A stretch of DNA of 64,000 nt from Fredericiella sp963839515. GTDB taxonomy: Bacteria > Chloroflexota > Anaerolineae > Caldilineales > Caldilineaceae. The translations under genes and the position numbers were made by a program. Below, one piece after another: positions 1 to 9,033 of this stretch. Location of the stretch: NCBI GenBank assembly GCA_963839515.1, contig CAWIVN010000001.1, forward strand, positions 372,001-436,000, in the 5' to 3' direction. Positions within the stretch are counted from its first letter, which is position 1. Each line of letters opens with the position of its first letter. A model generated the notes under the pieces. It did no database searches. It had not been told where the DNA came from and saw only the letters and a program-made list of their open reading frames with translations.

Positions 1-2
1 GG

Positions 3-1730
3 CGCGATGGCAAGTTGAGCCAAGGTGTGCTTTTCTATTCCATCAACGACTGGGCCAGCTTGCGCCGTTGGGCCACGTCCGACGAATACAAGGTGGAATT
101 TCTAGAACAGGTTTATGCCGCAATTGGTGCGCAGTTGATCGACAGCCAACCGGGCGACGGTGCACCCGCCGTGGGAACTGTGGCCGGTCCCATCGACGCA
201 CGGCGCTTGCAGCAGGTGATCAGCACCGAAGGCAGGAGGGTGGATGAAACAATGGTGCGCGTTGCCATCAGCCTGCTCGAACGCGCCGACCTGCTGGCGC
301 GTGGTTTTGACTTGAGCCAGGAACTCGTCATCATTTTGTCAAAGAACCTGCCTGCCGCGGCGCGTGAGCACAAGGGTATGCAGCGGCTGCTCAAGGGCCT
401 GGCCCTCCAGCCAGGCCAGGCGGCGGCTTTCGCCACCGCCGATATTGCCCGTTTTATGCGTTGGGACGCATACGACGTCGAGTCGCATTTGCTGCGCTGG
501 CAGGCGGAAGGGTGGCTGACTGTGCGTGGGTCGCGCCGGTCCATGTATATGCAGCTGCCGCCACGGCCGGCCGATGCGCCTCAGCGGCTGGAGCGTATCC
601 TGACACACGCCCAGGCATTGGCTCAGCGCCGCATTGAGGACATGATCGGCTACGCCACCAGCGAGACCTGCCGCCACGGCTACATCAGCGCACACTTTGG
701 CAGCCCGCCGCGCACTCGCTGCAATGTCTGCGACAACTGCACCGGCATACGTCCCGATATTGAAGTGCCCGAACTGGTGATGCATCTGGCCCCCGACGTT
801 GCCGACGTCGAACCGATTATCATGGACTGCCTGGTGAGCCTCCCTCGCCCTGTCGGCCGCAGCGGATTGGCGCGCATCCTGGTTGGCGCGCTGCGCGCCC
901 CGTTTGGCCCCGATAAGGCCCGCCATTTTGGCGCGCTGAAGGGCCTGGGCGAAGCCGCCGTCAGCGAACATATCGACAAGTTAATCAAAGACGAACGCCT
1001 GCGCCAGTACGCGTCGAACGGGTTTCCTGTAGTCACGCCGACCCTACGTGGGCGGGCCGAGGCCGAGGCCTGGCTGGCGGAAAATCCGGAACTCGGCTCC
1101 TACGGCGATCCGTTGCCGGGACAGGAATCTGAAGCGACAGTAGCGGACGCAGCCGAGGGCGATAAGTACACCGGCCTCCAGAAGGCGCTGTGGTTGTGGC
1201 GCCGGCGTACGGCTGAGGAATTGGGGCAGCCAGTCTACGTGATCATGAGCAATGAGGTGATGCTGCGCGTGGCCGAGCTGCGCCCGCAGACGCTGGACGA
1301 TCTTGGCGCCGTACCCGGTATTGGGGCACAACGGCTGCAGCACTATGGCGCTGCCGTCCTCGACATTATCAAGCTTCATCCGGTCCAGGACGGCGACGAG
1401 GCCCTGCTGTCCACACAGCGCCAGGCGTTGGCGGAGGCAAGCGAAGGCGGCAAGGCCGCGGCCGGCAAGATACGCCAGGCCGCCGCCTCCGCCAGCTCGC
1501 CGCAACTGGAGCGTAAAATTCTGATGCGTTTGCAGGAAATCCGTCAAAAGCGGGCTGTCGCCGATCGCAGCAAGCCATACAGCATCGCCCCCGACAGCCT
1601 GCTGCGCACCATCGCCCAGCGCGCGCCCTCCAGCGCCGATGACCTTTACGCTATCCCCGGCTTTCGCAGCAGCGGGTTGGCCGGCGACGCCACACAGATC
1701 CTGACTGCCATCGAGGCGTTGCGAGGGTGA
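3..1730 (+). CDS. recQ: ATP-dependent DNA helicase RecQ, C-terminal part (cut by window edge)
   Basis: This is the C-terminal portion of a RecQ-family 3'-5' DNA helicase that unwinds recombination and repair intermediates. The reading frame is open to the left edge, so the helicase motor domains lie outside the window and the TTG at 15 need not be the start. Visible are the RecQ zinc-binding subdomain (Cys of TCRHGY, then CNVCDNC near residues 220-240), a winged-helix region, and an HRDC domain (WLWRRRTAEELGQPVYVI, later VPGIG) at roughly residues 390-460. A second HRDC/HhH-like stretch ends the protein (IPGFRSSG). The ~110-residue insert between zinc and HRDC regions is low-complexity in places. 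It is convergent with galT and shares a hairpin terminator with it. Identification is firm; substrate preference is not readable. Confidence 0.9.
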   Translation, partial: RDGKLSQGVLFYSINDWASLRRWATSDEYKVEFLEQVYAAIGAQLIDSQPGDGAPAVGTVAGPIDARRLQQVISTEGRRVDETMVRVAISLLERADLLARGFDLSQELVIILSKNLPAAAREHKGMQRLLKGLALQPGQAAAFATADIARFMRWDAYDVESHLLRWQAEGWLTVRGSRRSMYMQLPPRPADAPQRLERILTHAQALAQRRIEDMIGYATSETCRHGYISAHFGSPPRTRCNVCDNCTGIRPDIEVPELVMHLAPDVADVEPIIMDCLVSLPRPVGRSGLARILVGALRAPFGPDKARHFGALKGLGEAAVSEHIDKLIKDERLRQYASNGFPVVTPTLRGRAEAEAWLAENPELGSYGDPLPGQESEATVADAAEGDKYTGLQKALWLWRRRTAEELGQPVYVIMSNEVMLRVAELRPQTLDDLGAVPGIGAQRLQHYGAAVLDIIKLHPVQDGDEALLSTQRQALAEASEGGKAAAGKIRQAAASASSPQLERKILMRLQEIRQKRAVADRSKPYSIAPDSLLRTIAQRAPSSADDLYAIPGFRSSGLAGDATQILTAIEALRG

Positions 1731-1754
1731 GAGAGTAGCAACCCCGCCAGCATG

Positions 1755-1787
1755 AGAAACCGAGTTTTTCACAAAAACTCGGTTTCT
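1755..1787. terminator. Bidirectional hairpin terminator between recQ and galT
   Basis: A perfect 15-bp inverted repeat (AGAAACCGAGTTTTT / AAAAACTCGGTTTCT) with a CAC loop sits between two convergent genes. The arms carry T/A runs on both strands, so it could stop transcription from either side. The AGAAAC-CGG-TTTCT core recurs near 59.6 kb. Confidence 0.8.
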
Positions 1788-1795
1788 TCATCCCG

Positions 1796-2872
1796 TTACC
1801 CTCTCATCTTGTAGTGCACTTCACTCATCTGCCGCAGCCGGTCCGCCGCCTGCTCGGCCGTGATGTCGCGTTGCGGGTTGGCCAGCATTTCGTAACCCAC
1901 CATAAATTTTCGTACCGTCGCCGAGCGCAGCAGGGGCGGGTAGAAGTGCGCATGCAGCTGCCAATGAGGATGGTTGCGGCCGTCGGTCGGCTGCCCATGC
2001 CAGCCCATTGAATAGGGAAAACTCGTCTCAAATAGGTTGTCATAACGCGTGGTCAGGCGCTTGAGGATGTCGGCCAGCGCGTCCCGTTCGGCGTCTTGGA
2101 GCTCCGGCAGCGCCTGTACGTGCCGGCGCGGGATCAGCAGTGTCTCAAACGGCCACACGGCCCAAAAGGGCACGAGCGCCACCCAGTGGTCGTTCTCGAC
2201 GACGACGCGTTTGCCAGCCGCTAGCTCGACGTTGACATAATCAAGTAGCAGGGGCGACCGTTGGCGTTCGAAGTACTCGCGCTGCTGCACGTCTTCCTTG
2301 GCCGGCTCCAAAGGCACCGTGTAGTCTGACCAGAGTTGGCCGTGCGGGTGGGGATTGGATGCGCCCATGGCCGCACCCTTGTTCTCGAAGAGCTGGACGT
2401 AGTTGATCTCCGGCCGCGCACCCAAATCGACGATCTGCTCGGCCCACAGGTCCACGACTTTGCGAATGGCGCCGAGATCCAGCTCCGGCAGGGTCAAGTC
2501 ATGGCGCGGACTAAAGCAGATGACGCGGCAGATGCCCGTTTCGGCCTGGGCTTGCAGCAGGTCTCCCTGGCTGACGTCGCCGCGCGGGCCGTCCGGCAGC
2601 AGGGCGGCAAAGTCATTTGTGAATACGTATGTGTCCGCATACGCCGGGTTGCGTTCGCCGCCTACCCGTTCGTTGCCGGGACATAAGTAGCAGTTGGGGT
2701 CGTAGCTGGGGCGGTTGTCAGGTGGCGTCTTTTCGACCTGTCCCAACCACGGCCGCTTGGTGCGATGGGGCGAAACCAGCACCCAATCGCCGTTGAGCGC
2801 GTTGCGCCGCCGATGCGGGTGCTCGGTAGGAATAAAGCCGCTAGCCGACGATACCACTGGAGAACTAGACAC
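1796..2872 (-). CDS. galT: Galactose-1-phosphate uridylyltransferase
   Basis: Transfers UMP between UDP-glucose and galactose 1-phosphate in the Leloir pathway (cytoplasm). The family's nucleotidyl-transfer motif NPHPHGQLW carries the nucleophilic histidine, and CYLCPGN near the N-terminus supplies zinc-ligand cysteines. Length (358 aa) is normal. I place the start at the GTG at 2872 because AGGAGG lies six bases upstream; longer in-frame starts lack this. This start overlaps the stop of the upstream ROK kinase gene by 8 bases, implying translational coupling in a two-gene sugar operon. Nothing looks damaged. Confidence 0.92.
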   Translation of the reverse strand: MSSSPVVSSASGFIPTEHPHRRRNALNGDWVLVSPHRTKRPWLGQVEKTPPDNRPSYDPNCYLCPGNERVGGERNPAYADTYVFTNDFAALLPDGPRGDVSQGDLLQAQAETGICRVICFSPRHDLTLPELDLGAIRKVVDLWAEQIVDLGARPEINYVQLFENKGAAMGASNPHPHGQLWSDYTVPLEPAKEDVQQREYFERQRSPLLLDYVNVELAAGKRVVVENDHWVALVPFWAVWPFETLLIPRRHVQALPELQDAERDALADILKRLTTRYDNLFETSFPYSMGWHGQPTDGRNHPHWQLHAHFYPPLLRSATVRKFMVGYEMLANPQRDITAEQAADRLRQMSEVHYKMRG

Positions 2873-3770
2873 GTTGCGCCTCCTGCAGTGCATCCTGCGC
2901 CAGGGCAAACGCACCTACGACCCCCGCGCGGTTGCCAAGGCCCGGCGGCACGATGTACTGGTCGATCTGCTCCTGGATCTGAGGGCGTTGGATGTAGCCG
3001 TTGAGCAAGCGTTGGACCTCGCTGCGAATCAGCGGAAACAGGTGCGCCTGGTCCATAACGCCGCCGCCCATGATGATACGCTGCGGCGAAAGCACAGTGA
3101 TAATGTTGACGATGCCGCGCGCCAGGTACTTCGCTTCCAGGGCCCAGGCAGGATGGTTAGGCGGCAGATCGCGCGCGCTGGTGCTCCAGCGTGCTTCGAT
3201 GGCCGGGCCACACGCTAAACCCTCCCAACAGTCCCCATGGTAAGTGCACCAGCCTGGGTAGGCATCCTCGTTCAAGTCGTGCGGTATACGCATGTGCCCC
3301 ATCTCAGGGTGCATCAGCCCGTGTACAAGCTTACCGTTGGCCATGCCTCCGCCCCCCAACCCAGTGCCGACGGTCAGGTAGACAAACGTGTCGAGCCCCT
3401 GTGCCGCGCCCCAGCGGTGTTCCCCCAACGCAGCCCCATTGACATCGGTGTCGAAGCCGACCGGCACACCCAAGGCGGCCTTGAGCGCGCCGACAAAATC
3501 AGTATGCGCCCAGTGCGGTTTGGGCGTGGTTGTGACATAGCCGTAGGTCGGCGAACGCAGGTCAGGGTCGATCGGCCCGAAACACGAGACGCCGATCGCA
3601 GACACCGAGCCGGCGGTCTGCTGGGCGCGGAAAAATGCCACCGCCTCGCCGATCGCTTCCTCCGGCTTACTGGTGGGAAAGCGCACCTCCGCCCGTATAT
3701 CGTCAGGGCCTCCCCCCACTGCACAGACGAACTTGGTGCCACCTGCCTCGATTCCTCCCCAAAGCTCCAT
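2865..3770 (-). CDS. ROK-family sugar kinase, probably fructokinase
   Basis: Phosphorylates a free hexose with ATP. The ROK phosphate-binding signature GGIEAGGTKF opens the protein. The glycine-rich TVGTGLGGGG segment and the zinc site (CTYHGDC followed by WEGLACGPA) place it in the bacterial fructokinase (ScrK/YdhR-like) branch rather than with glucokinases or NagC-type repressors; no N-terminal HTH is present. The ATG at 3770 is preceded by GAGGAG; a GTG four codons upstream is possible. First gene of an operon with galT, pointing to use of galactose- and fructose-containing sugars. Exact sugar specificity is inferred from family only. Confidence 0.87.
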   Translation of the reverse strand: MELWGGIEAGGTKFVCAVGGGPDDIRAEVRFPTSKPEEAIGEAVAFFRAQQTAGSVSAIGVSCFGPIDPDLRSPTYGYVTTTPKPHWAHTDFVGALKAALGVPVGFDTDVNGAALGEHRWGAAQGLDTFVYLTVGTGLGGGGMANGKLVHGLMHPEMGHMRIPHDLNEDAYPGWCTYHGDCWEGLACGPAIEARWSTSARDLPPNHPAWALEAKYLARGIVNIITVLSPQRIIMGGGVMDQAHLFPLIRSEVQRLLNGYIQRPQIQEQIDQYIVPPGLGNRAGVVGAFALAQDALQEAQRV

Positions 3771-3873
3771 CTTGCTCCTCACCTTCGCAATCAGTGTGAA
3801 TAATCTTTAGGCGTAAGTGTATCACAGCAGCGGCGTACGCCCTCTCATCATGGCCATCCCTTCATGCCACGAA

Positions 3874-4494
3874 TCAAGGATCAACATTCTCTACGAGGGC
3901 CAGGCCGTTGGTCAGCTCGACCACATGGGAAGTGAAGGCGCTCGCTTTTTCTTCTGGCAGCTTGAGGTAAAAGGTGGCGTCGGCGGCAAACTCCTGGCGC
4001 AACACCTCCACCTCGTAGCCGGGCAGCAGGCGCTGAAATGGCGTGACGGAGCTGTAGTCGATCACGACCATGACCTCAGTCATCGTGACCTTTTCCACCA
4101 CCGCCAAAGTCTGCAAGCCGAGCTGCACGCCGCCGCTATAGGCCTTGACCAGGCCCCCGGTGCCCAGCAAGGTGCCGCCGAAATAGCGCGTGACGACGGC
4201 GACAACGTCGCCGACGCCGCTGTGGAGCAGAACATTGAGCATGGGGCGGCCAGCGGTGCCGTGCGGCTCGCCGGCATCGCTCATGCCTACTTGCGAGGTG
4301 CTGCCGGGCGGTCCCACGACATAGGCCCAACAGCTATGGCTGGCGTCGGAAAATTCCGCACTCACTTGCGCAATAAAGGCGCGTGCGGCCTCAAGCGTGG
4401 GGGCGGGCCCGAGCGTAGCGATAAAGCGACTGCGTTTGATCTCTTCCTCGACGCGTTGCACACCGGCTGGAACGAGATAACGGCCTTCGGTCAT
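3874..4494 (-). CDS. yigZ: YigZ/IMPACT family protein
   Basis: A 206-aa protein of the conserved YigZ/IMPACT family. Eukaryotic IMPACT regulates the eIF2 kinase GCN2; the bacterial function is not settled. Family features visible are EEEIKRSRFIA near the N-terminus, SHSCWAYV, the DAGEPHGTAGRPML block and the TRYFGGTLLGTGGL(V/L) block, followed by a ferredoxin-like C-terminal domain. Its ATG overlaps the TGA of the upstream LysW-like gene by four bases (ATGA), so the two are co-translated. The pairing is unusual and gives no established pathway. Confidence 0.88.
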   Translation of the reverse strand: MTEGRYLVPAGVQRVEEEIKRSRFIATLGPAPTLEAARAFIAQVSAEFSDASHSCWAYVVGPPGSTSQVGMSDAGEPHGTAGRPMLNVLLHSGVGDVVAVVTRYFGGTLLGTGGLVKAYSGGVQLGLQTLAVVEKVTMTEVMVVIDYSSVTPFQRLLPGYEVEVLRQEFAADATFYLKLPEEKASAFTSHVVELTNGLALVENVDP

Positions 4495-4841
4495 TGCCGG
4501 CCGGGCTTCTCGTCTTCCCAGTCTTCGTCGTGATCGTCTTCCAAATCATCGTCCAGGTCGTTAAGCTCGTCCATTTCGTCCAGGTCGTCTTCCCAATCGT
4601 CCTCGAGCGCCGTCGCGCCGTTGAGACGACCCACGTCGTCTAAATCGTCGTCGTCGTCGAGCGAGTAACCGTCGAGATCGTCCCACTCTTCGCCGTCATC
4701 ATAGGCGATATCTACCTCCAGAGGGCGGGCGCTGATGACCTCTAGCTGCACGCCGCAACTAGGGCAGACGATCCGTTGGCCAATGCGCACACGTCCCCCA
4801 ATGTTGAGTTCGGCGTCACATTCCACACACAGGGCTGACAT
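4491..4841 (-). CDS. LysW-like zinc-ribbon protein with long acidic tail
   Basis: A 116-aa protein. The first ~50 residues resemble the amino-group carrier protein LysW/ArgW: CVEC...CPSCG as a zinc ribbon, then LEV and PLEVDIAYDDGEEW, where LysW would normally end in EDWGE. Here the chain continues with ~60 mostly Asp/Glu residues and ends EKPGRQ, so the C-terminal Glu used by LysW to carry substrates is absent at the true C-terminus. No lysine or arginine biosynthesis gene is nearby. The ATG at 4841 has AAAGG seven to eight bases upstream; longer starts lack one. I infer a LysW descendant of unknown, perhaps chaperone-like or metal-buffering, role. Confidence 0.6.
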   Translation of the reverse strand: MSALCVECDAELNIGGRVRIGQRIVCPSCGVQLEVISARPLEVDIAYDDGEEWDDLDGYSLDDDDDLDDVGRLNGATALEDDWEDDLDEMDELNDLDDDLEDDHDEDWEDEKPGRQ

Positions 4842-4970
4842 AATACTGCCTTTCCGAATTTCAATCACTATCATACTCAGATCGAGTTTATATCGTTCTA
4901 GCACGAAATCGACGGGCTGACAAGGGGGTGCGCCAAAATTCTTCTCACTGCTGCCCTACTGCAAGCCACG

Positions 4971-4999
4971 TTGACATTCCGTCTGCTGCGGGCTACAAT
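4971..4999 (+). promoter_or_regulatory. Sigma-70-type promoter for the 5.0-kb gene
   Basis: TTGACA (4971-4976), a 17-bp spacer and TACAAT (4994-4999) form a near-consensus promoter, placing the transcript start near 5006 and leaving a ~34-nt leader before the ATG at 5040. The leader has no clear Shine-Dalgarno sequence. Confidence 0.75.
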
Positions 5000-5039
5000 C
5001 TATGCAAATCTTGTCGCTTCTAACCTCCAAACCTAATTC

Positions 5040-7505
5040 ATGACTGTTCATATAGCTTATCTAGCCGACGAGCAAGCTGGAGCCCCAACCGGGGTGCGCA
5101 TCGTGGAGCCGCCGCCCGACACGCACCAGGCACAACGTGGAAATTTCTATGCGCTAGTGGACCTTCAGGGAATGGCCGCCGATGCGGCTGCGCTGACCGA
5201 GCGCATCCTGAGCGCCATGCAGCGCACCTACTACACGACCAAGGGCACCCAGTCCCAGGTATTAACCGATACGATGCGCTCTGCCCAGCAGCTGTTGGAG
5301 GCGGAATTCAGCCAGCGCGGACCCGATTGGCGTGCGGGTGTGATCTGCATCGGCCTTATGAGTGACCGCCTCGCCATTGCCGGCCTGGGGGATGCCTTTG
5401 CTTTTGTCACGACCGACAATGGCGGTGTCAATGTCTATCCACCCGACCGCTTGAGCGCTGCCATCGACCTCGACGATCCCTTTGCGCTTTGGCCGCTGCA
5501 TCGGCAGAAAGTGGAGTCTGGCGGCGCGCTGATCGCCGGCGGGGCCGAGTGGCTGGAACAAGTTTCTCCCCGCACCCTGGCCAGTGCTGCGGCCTTCGTC
5601 ACGCCCGCGAATTGCCAGGACGCTGCCGACGGGTTGCGTGAGCAGGCCGGCGTCACGGATATACCCGGCCTGCTGTTGGTCTTTGAGTGGGACGATGCCA
5701 GCGTTGCGTCGGCCCCGGCGCAAGGCGCCGGCGGCCCGCCCTCCCCTCATCCGAGCAGCCCGCCACCTCCACCAGCGACGACACAGTCGCCGGCCTCTTC
5801 CCCATCGGCATCACAGCCGCCGGCGCCAGCTCTGTATGCCGCATCGATTTCGGCGCCTGCACCGCCCCCTGCGTCTTCTCTTGGCCCGGGGACGCTGGCC
5901 GCCGGCGCGGCCGTTGCGCAGCGTACGCGCACTGGCGCCGGCTTGCCAACGGCGCTAAACGCTTCACCACCCGTGGTCAGTGCACCGGCAGCGGGCACTT
6001 CTTCCACCACCAGTTCTGCTGTCGCTGGCGCCTCATCGTATTCGACACAGCCTGCGCCTTCATCGCAAGCACTTTCCCAGGCGCCGCCTCCAGCAGCCCC
6101 GGCCGCTGCGGCAGCGAGTTCGACAGCAAGCCAGGACGTGCCGACGACACTGGCTGCCGGCGCTGTGCTCGGTCTGAACCGAGCGCGCGGCATGTTTGCC
6201 AGCATTCTCCCTGACCGTAATGCGCAGCCGTCGCCAAACGTGTTGGCGGCCGATCTGGGCACGGAAGCCGCCGCAGCCCCGCGCCCCGCTGCACCAGGCA
6301 GAGTATTTGTGCCGCCCCCTGCCGCATCCGGCAGCCGTGCTCGCCTCTTTGTCGCCATTGCCGTCATCCTGTTGCTTCTGGTGCCCGCCGTGGTGGCAGG
6401 CATGTATTGGCAGCAGGGAGCCAGCAACCGCTCCGAGGCCGAGTCTCTGCTTGATCTGTCTGAAGCCCGCCTGCTCAGCGCACAAGATGCGCTGGATCAG
6501 GAAGACAAGACGACGGCGCGTGCACTGCTTACTGAGGCATACGACTACGTACTGCAAAGTGAAGAGATTTTGGGTCGCACCACGCGCAGCGGCGACCTGA
6601 TCGAACAGATTCGAGCTGAGCAGCAGCAGGTGATGCAGATCACGCCGCTGTACGGCCTGACCACGCCGTTGGCAACATTCCCGGCTGATGCGTCCCCCCA
6701 GCGTGTGCTGGTCATAGACCAGGACGTCTATGTCATGGACTCAGGTCGCGGCGAGGTTCTAAGGTATCGGCTCGACGCAAATGGCGAGACTCTGGCCGAC
6801 GATGCGCAGGTCGTGCTGCGCGAAGGCGAGATCGTCAATGGTAGCCCAATTGGTCCCATGGTCGACGTGGCCTGGCAATCGCCGATCCCCGGCTATGAGG
6901 ACAAAGCAAGTTTGCTGCTGTTGGATGGCAACAACCGTGTCTTTCGTTACAACCAGGTCGACGGCAGCACGCTGATAAGCTTTGGTGAGCCGCCGCCTTG
7001 GCAGCAGGCGACGCAGTTGGAGGTGTTCTCCGACCGCGTGTACGCAGCCGACGAGGCCGTCAATCAAATCTATCGCTACGCGCCGGGGACCTATCAGGAT
7101 CCGCCTGTGCCCTGGTTCCAGCCTACCACGCAGGTGGGCCTGCAAGGTATGGAGGTCATGCGCATCGACGGCGACATCTGGCTGCTGTTTAGCGATGGCA
7201 AAGTGGTGCGCTATCATGCCGGCGAGCAGGTGCCATTTAGTCTGGACGACAGCGTGGCCTTACCTGCCGACCCGGTGGATCTGTACATCAGCCAGTCGGT
7301 AAACGATCCCACCTTGTACCTGGCCGATGCCGCCGAAGAACGCATTCTTTTTTTCAACAAGGACAGCGGCGAGTTCGAAGGCCAATTCCAGGCCGCCGAA
7401 GGCCGTCCTTTGCGCGGCCTGCGCAGCATCTATATCGACGAAGTGCGTGACACGCTTTTTATCCTCACCAACGAAGCCCTCTACGTCCAGCGCCTTCCCC
7501 GCTAA
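5040..7505 (+). CDS. Membrane protein: PP2C-like N-domain, Pro-rich linker, TM helix, extracellular propeller
   Basis: 821 aa with four visible parts. Residues 1-215 look like a degenerate PP2C-type phosphatase fold (GVICIGLMSDRLAIAGLGDAF, then a body resembling PP2C strands), without a convincing full set of metal-binding aspartates. Residues ~225-430 are Ala/Pro/Ser-rich low complexity. A single strong TM helix lies at ~435-457 (RLFVAIAVILLLLVPAVV). The remaining ~360 residues begin with a helical stretch and continue as repeated beta-propeller-like blades (YVMDSGRGEVLRYRL, DNNRVFRYNQ-type). The plan resembles an envelope sensor or scaffold with a cytoplasmic phosphatase-like head. It lies 76 bp upstream of an LCP-family wall gene in the same orientation, suggesting a cell-wall-linked role. 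Function is unassigned. Confidence 0.7.
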   Translation: MTVHIAYLADEQAGAPTGVRIVEPPPDTHQAQRGNFYALVDLQGMAADAAALTERILSAMQRTYYTTKGTQSQVLTDTMRSAQQLLEAEFSQRGPDWRAGVICIGLMSDRLAIAGLGDAFAFVTTDNGGVNVYPPDRLSAAIDLDDPFALWPLHRQKVESGGALIAGGAEWLEQVSPRTLASAAAFVTPANCQDAADGLREQAGVTDIPGLLLVFEWDDASVASAPAQGAGGPPSPHPSSPPPPPATTQSPASSPSASQPPAPALYAASISAPAPPPASSLGPGTLAAGAAVAQRTRTGAGLPTALNASPPVVSAPAAGTSSTTSSAVAGASSYSTQPAPSSQALSQAPPPAAPAAAAASSTASQDVPTTLAAGAVLGLNRARGMFASILPDRNAQPSPNVLAADLGTEAAAAPRPAAPGRVFVPPPAASGSRARLFVAIAVILLLLVPAVVAGMYWQQGASNRSEAESLLDLSEARLLSAQDALDQEDKTTARALLTEAYDYVLQSEEILGRTTRSGDLIEQIRAEQQQVMQITPLYGLTTPLATFPADASPQRVLVIDQDVYVMDSGRGEVLRYRLDANGETLADDAQVVLREGEIVNGSPIGPMVDVAWQSPIPGYEDKASLLLLDGNNRVFRYNQVDGSTLISFGEPPPWQQATQLEVFSDRVYAADEAVNQIYRYAPGTYQDPPVPWFQPTTQVGLQGMEVMRIDGDIWLLFSDGKVVRYHAGEQVPFSLDDSVALPADPVDLYISQSVNDPTLYLADAAEERILFFNKDSGEFEGQFQAAEGRPLRGLRSIYIDEVRDTLFILTNEALYVQRLPR

Positions 7506-7581
7506 GCACACGTACTCCCACCCCAACTCGACCACGCTAATTGTGCGCAATGCCGCCTGCTTGTGCTATACTCGAGTTCAT

Positions 7582-9015
7582 ATGGCGTCAAATGGTTCGC
7601 AATCTGGTCCAGCCAATCCCACTCGTCAGCCGCGCCGCTCCAGGGCTCGGCTGTTTGCTGTCAGCACCACTGCTGTCTATTCACTCGTGGTGTTGGTGTT
7701 GGCACTCGTATTGGGCACACGCCTGAACACGTGGGCGCGTGAACGGATTGTGCAGTCTTCCATTATTGCCTCACTGGACCAGGAAACCAGTATTGCTGTC
7801 GCGCCGCTGCCTGCCGCCACACCAGCCCCTGACCAGCAAGCTGACGCCATCGTTCCGACGGCCACGCCTGCGCCGGCCGTGACGCCGACGCCGGCGCCCA
7901 TCAACGTGCTGCTGCTTGGGACTGACGAGCGACCCGACGAGGGTGGCCCTATGCGCACGGACACCATGATCCTGCTTTCGTTGGATCCATCCGGCCACAC
8001 ATTGGGCATGCTCTCGCTCCCACGCGACCTGTGGGTGCCGATTGCCGGCCAAAATACGACGGCAAAGATCAACACCGCGTACACGCTGGGTCAGCAGAAC
8101 AACTATCCGGGCGGCGGCCCACAACTGGCCAAAGATACCGTGAGCAGCTTTATCGGCCGGCCGGTGGACTACTACGTACGCGTCAACTTTGATGGTTTTC
8201 GTGAAATCATCGACTTGATCGGCGGTGTGGACCTCAATGTGCCATACACGATTCACGATGAGGAGTATCCCACCGAGAATTATGGCGTGGAGACATTCGA
8301 CCTCGAAGCCGGGCTGCAGCACCTGGACGGCGAGACTGCCCTAAAGTACGCACGCACGCGCCATGGCGACAGTGACTACAGCCGGGCGCGTCGCCAGCAA
8401 GACCTTATCCGTGCCGTGGCCAACAAGGTGCTCAATGCCGGCATGATCCCGCAGTTGTTGAGCAAGGCGCCACAGCTCCTGGTGTCGGCGCAGAATACGG
8501 TCCAGACCGACATTCCGATCCCAACCGGCGTCGAGATGGCGAAGCTCGTCAACAGCTCTTCCATGCGTGAGATTCGCCAGCTTGTCCTGGACAGCCATTA
8601 TGGCGAAGAGACTTACAGCAGCGATGGCCAGTGGATTTTGATGCCCGACCGCTCCCAAGTGCGGGTCGCGCTGGAACAGTTCTTTAGTCCCGCTGCGGCG
8701 GCAGTTGCTGCTGCCAATGGCGGCCCCTTGCGTGTCGAGGTGCTCAACGGCACCTCCCAAGCCGGCGTAGCGGCCGCCACAGCCGAACTGCTGAAGGCGC
8801 AGGGCTGGGATGTCGTCTCCGTGGGCGACGCAGACCGCAAGGACTATGCCCAGACGATCGTCATCAACTATGCCGCGCCGGCCGCCTCGGTGCAGAAGAT
8901 CAGTACCGACCTCAGCCTGGAACCGAACCTTGCCACCCTCAACGGGCTCACCGCCCGGTCAGCGGTAGACCTGCGCATCGTCGTCGGCAGCGACCTCCTC
9001 CCCCGCCTTCGCTAG
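7582..9015 (+). CDS. LytR-CpsA-Psr (LCP) family cell-wall glycopolymer transferase
   Basis: A 477-aa type II membrane protein. One TM helix (SLVVLVLALVLGTRL, ~35-55) is followed by a Pro/Thr linker and the LCP catalytic domain from ~residue 108: NVLLLGTDER, MRTDTMILLSLD, SLPRDLWVP, the GGVDLNVP block and LKYARTRHGDSDYSRARRQQ. The conserved Arg and Asp residues that bind polyprenyl phosphate are present. A LytR_C domain (VEVLNGTSQAGVA) occupies ~383-435. LCP enzymes attach glycopolymers to peptidoglycan. The ATG at 7582 is preceded only ~10 bases by TATACT (7567-7572), so the message may be nearly leaderless. It is convergent with the M23 protein gene. Confidence 0.9.
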   Translation: MASNGSQSGPANPTRQPRRSRARLFAVSTTAVYSLVVLVLALVLGTRLNTWARERIVQSSIIASLDQETSIAVAPLPAATPAPDQQADAIVPTATPAPAVTPTPAPINVLLLGTDERPDEGGPMRTDTMILLSLDPSGHTLGMLSLPRDLWVPIAGQNTTAKINTAYTLGQQNNYPGGGPQLAKDTVSSFIGRPVDYYVRVNFDGFREIIDLIGGVDLNVPYTIHDEEYPTENYGVETFDLEAGLQHLDGETALKYARTRHGDSDYSRARRQQDLIRAVANKVLNAGMIPQLLSKAPQLLVSAQNTVQTDIPIPTGVEMAKLVNSSSMREIRQLVLDSHYGEETYSSDGQWILMPDRSQVRVALEQFFSPAAAAVAAANGGPLRVEVLNGTSQAGVAAATAELLKAQGWDVVSVGDADRKDYAQTIVINYAAPAASVQKISTDLSLEPNLATLNGLTARSAVDLRIVVGSDLLPRLR

Positions 9016-9033
9016 TCACCCTTCTTCACTTCA

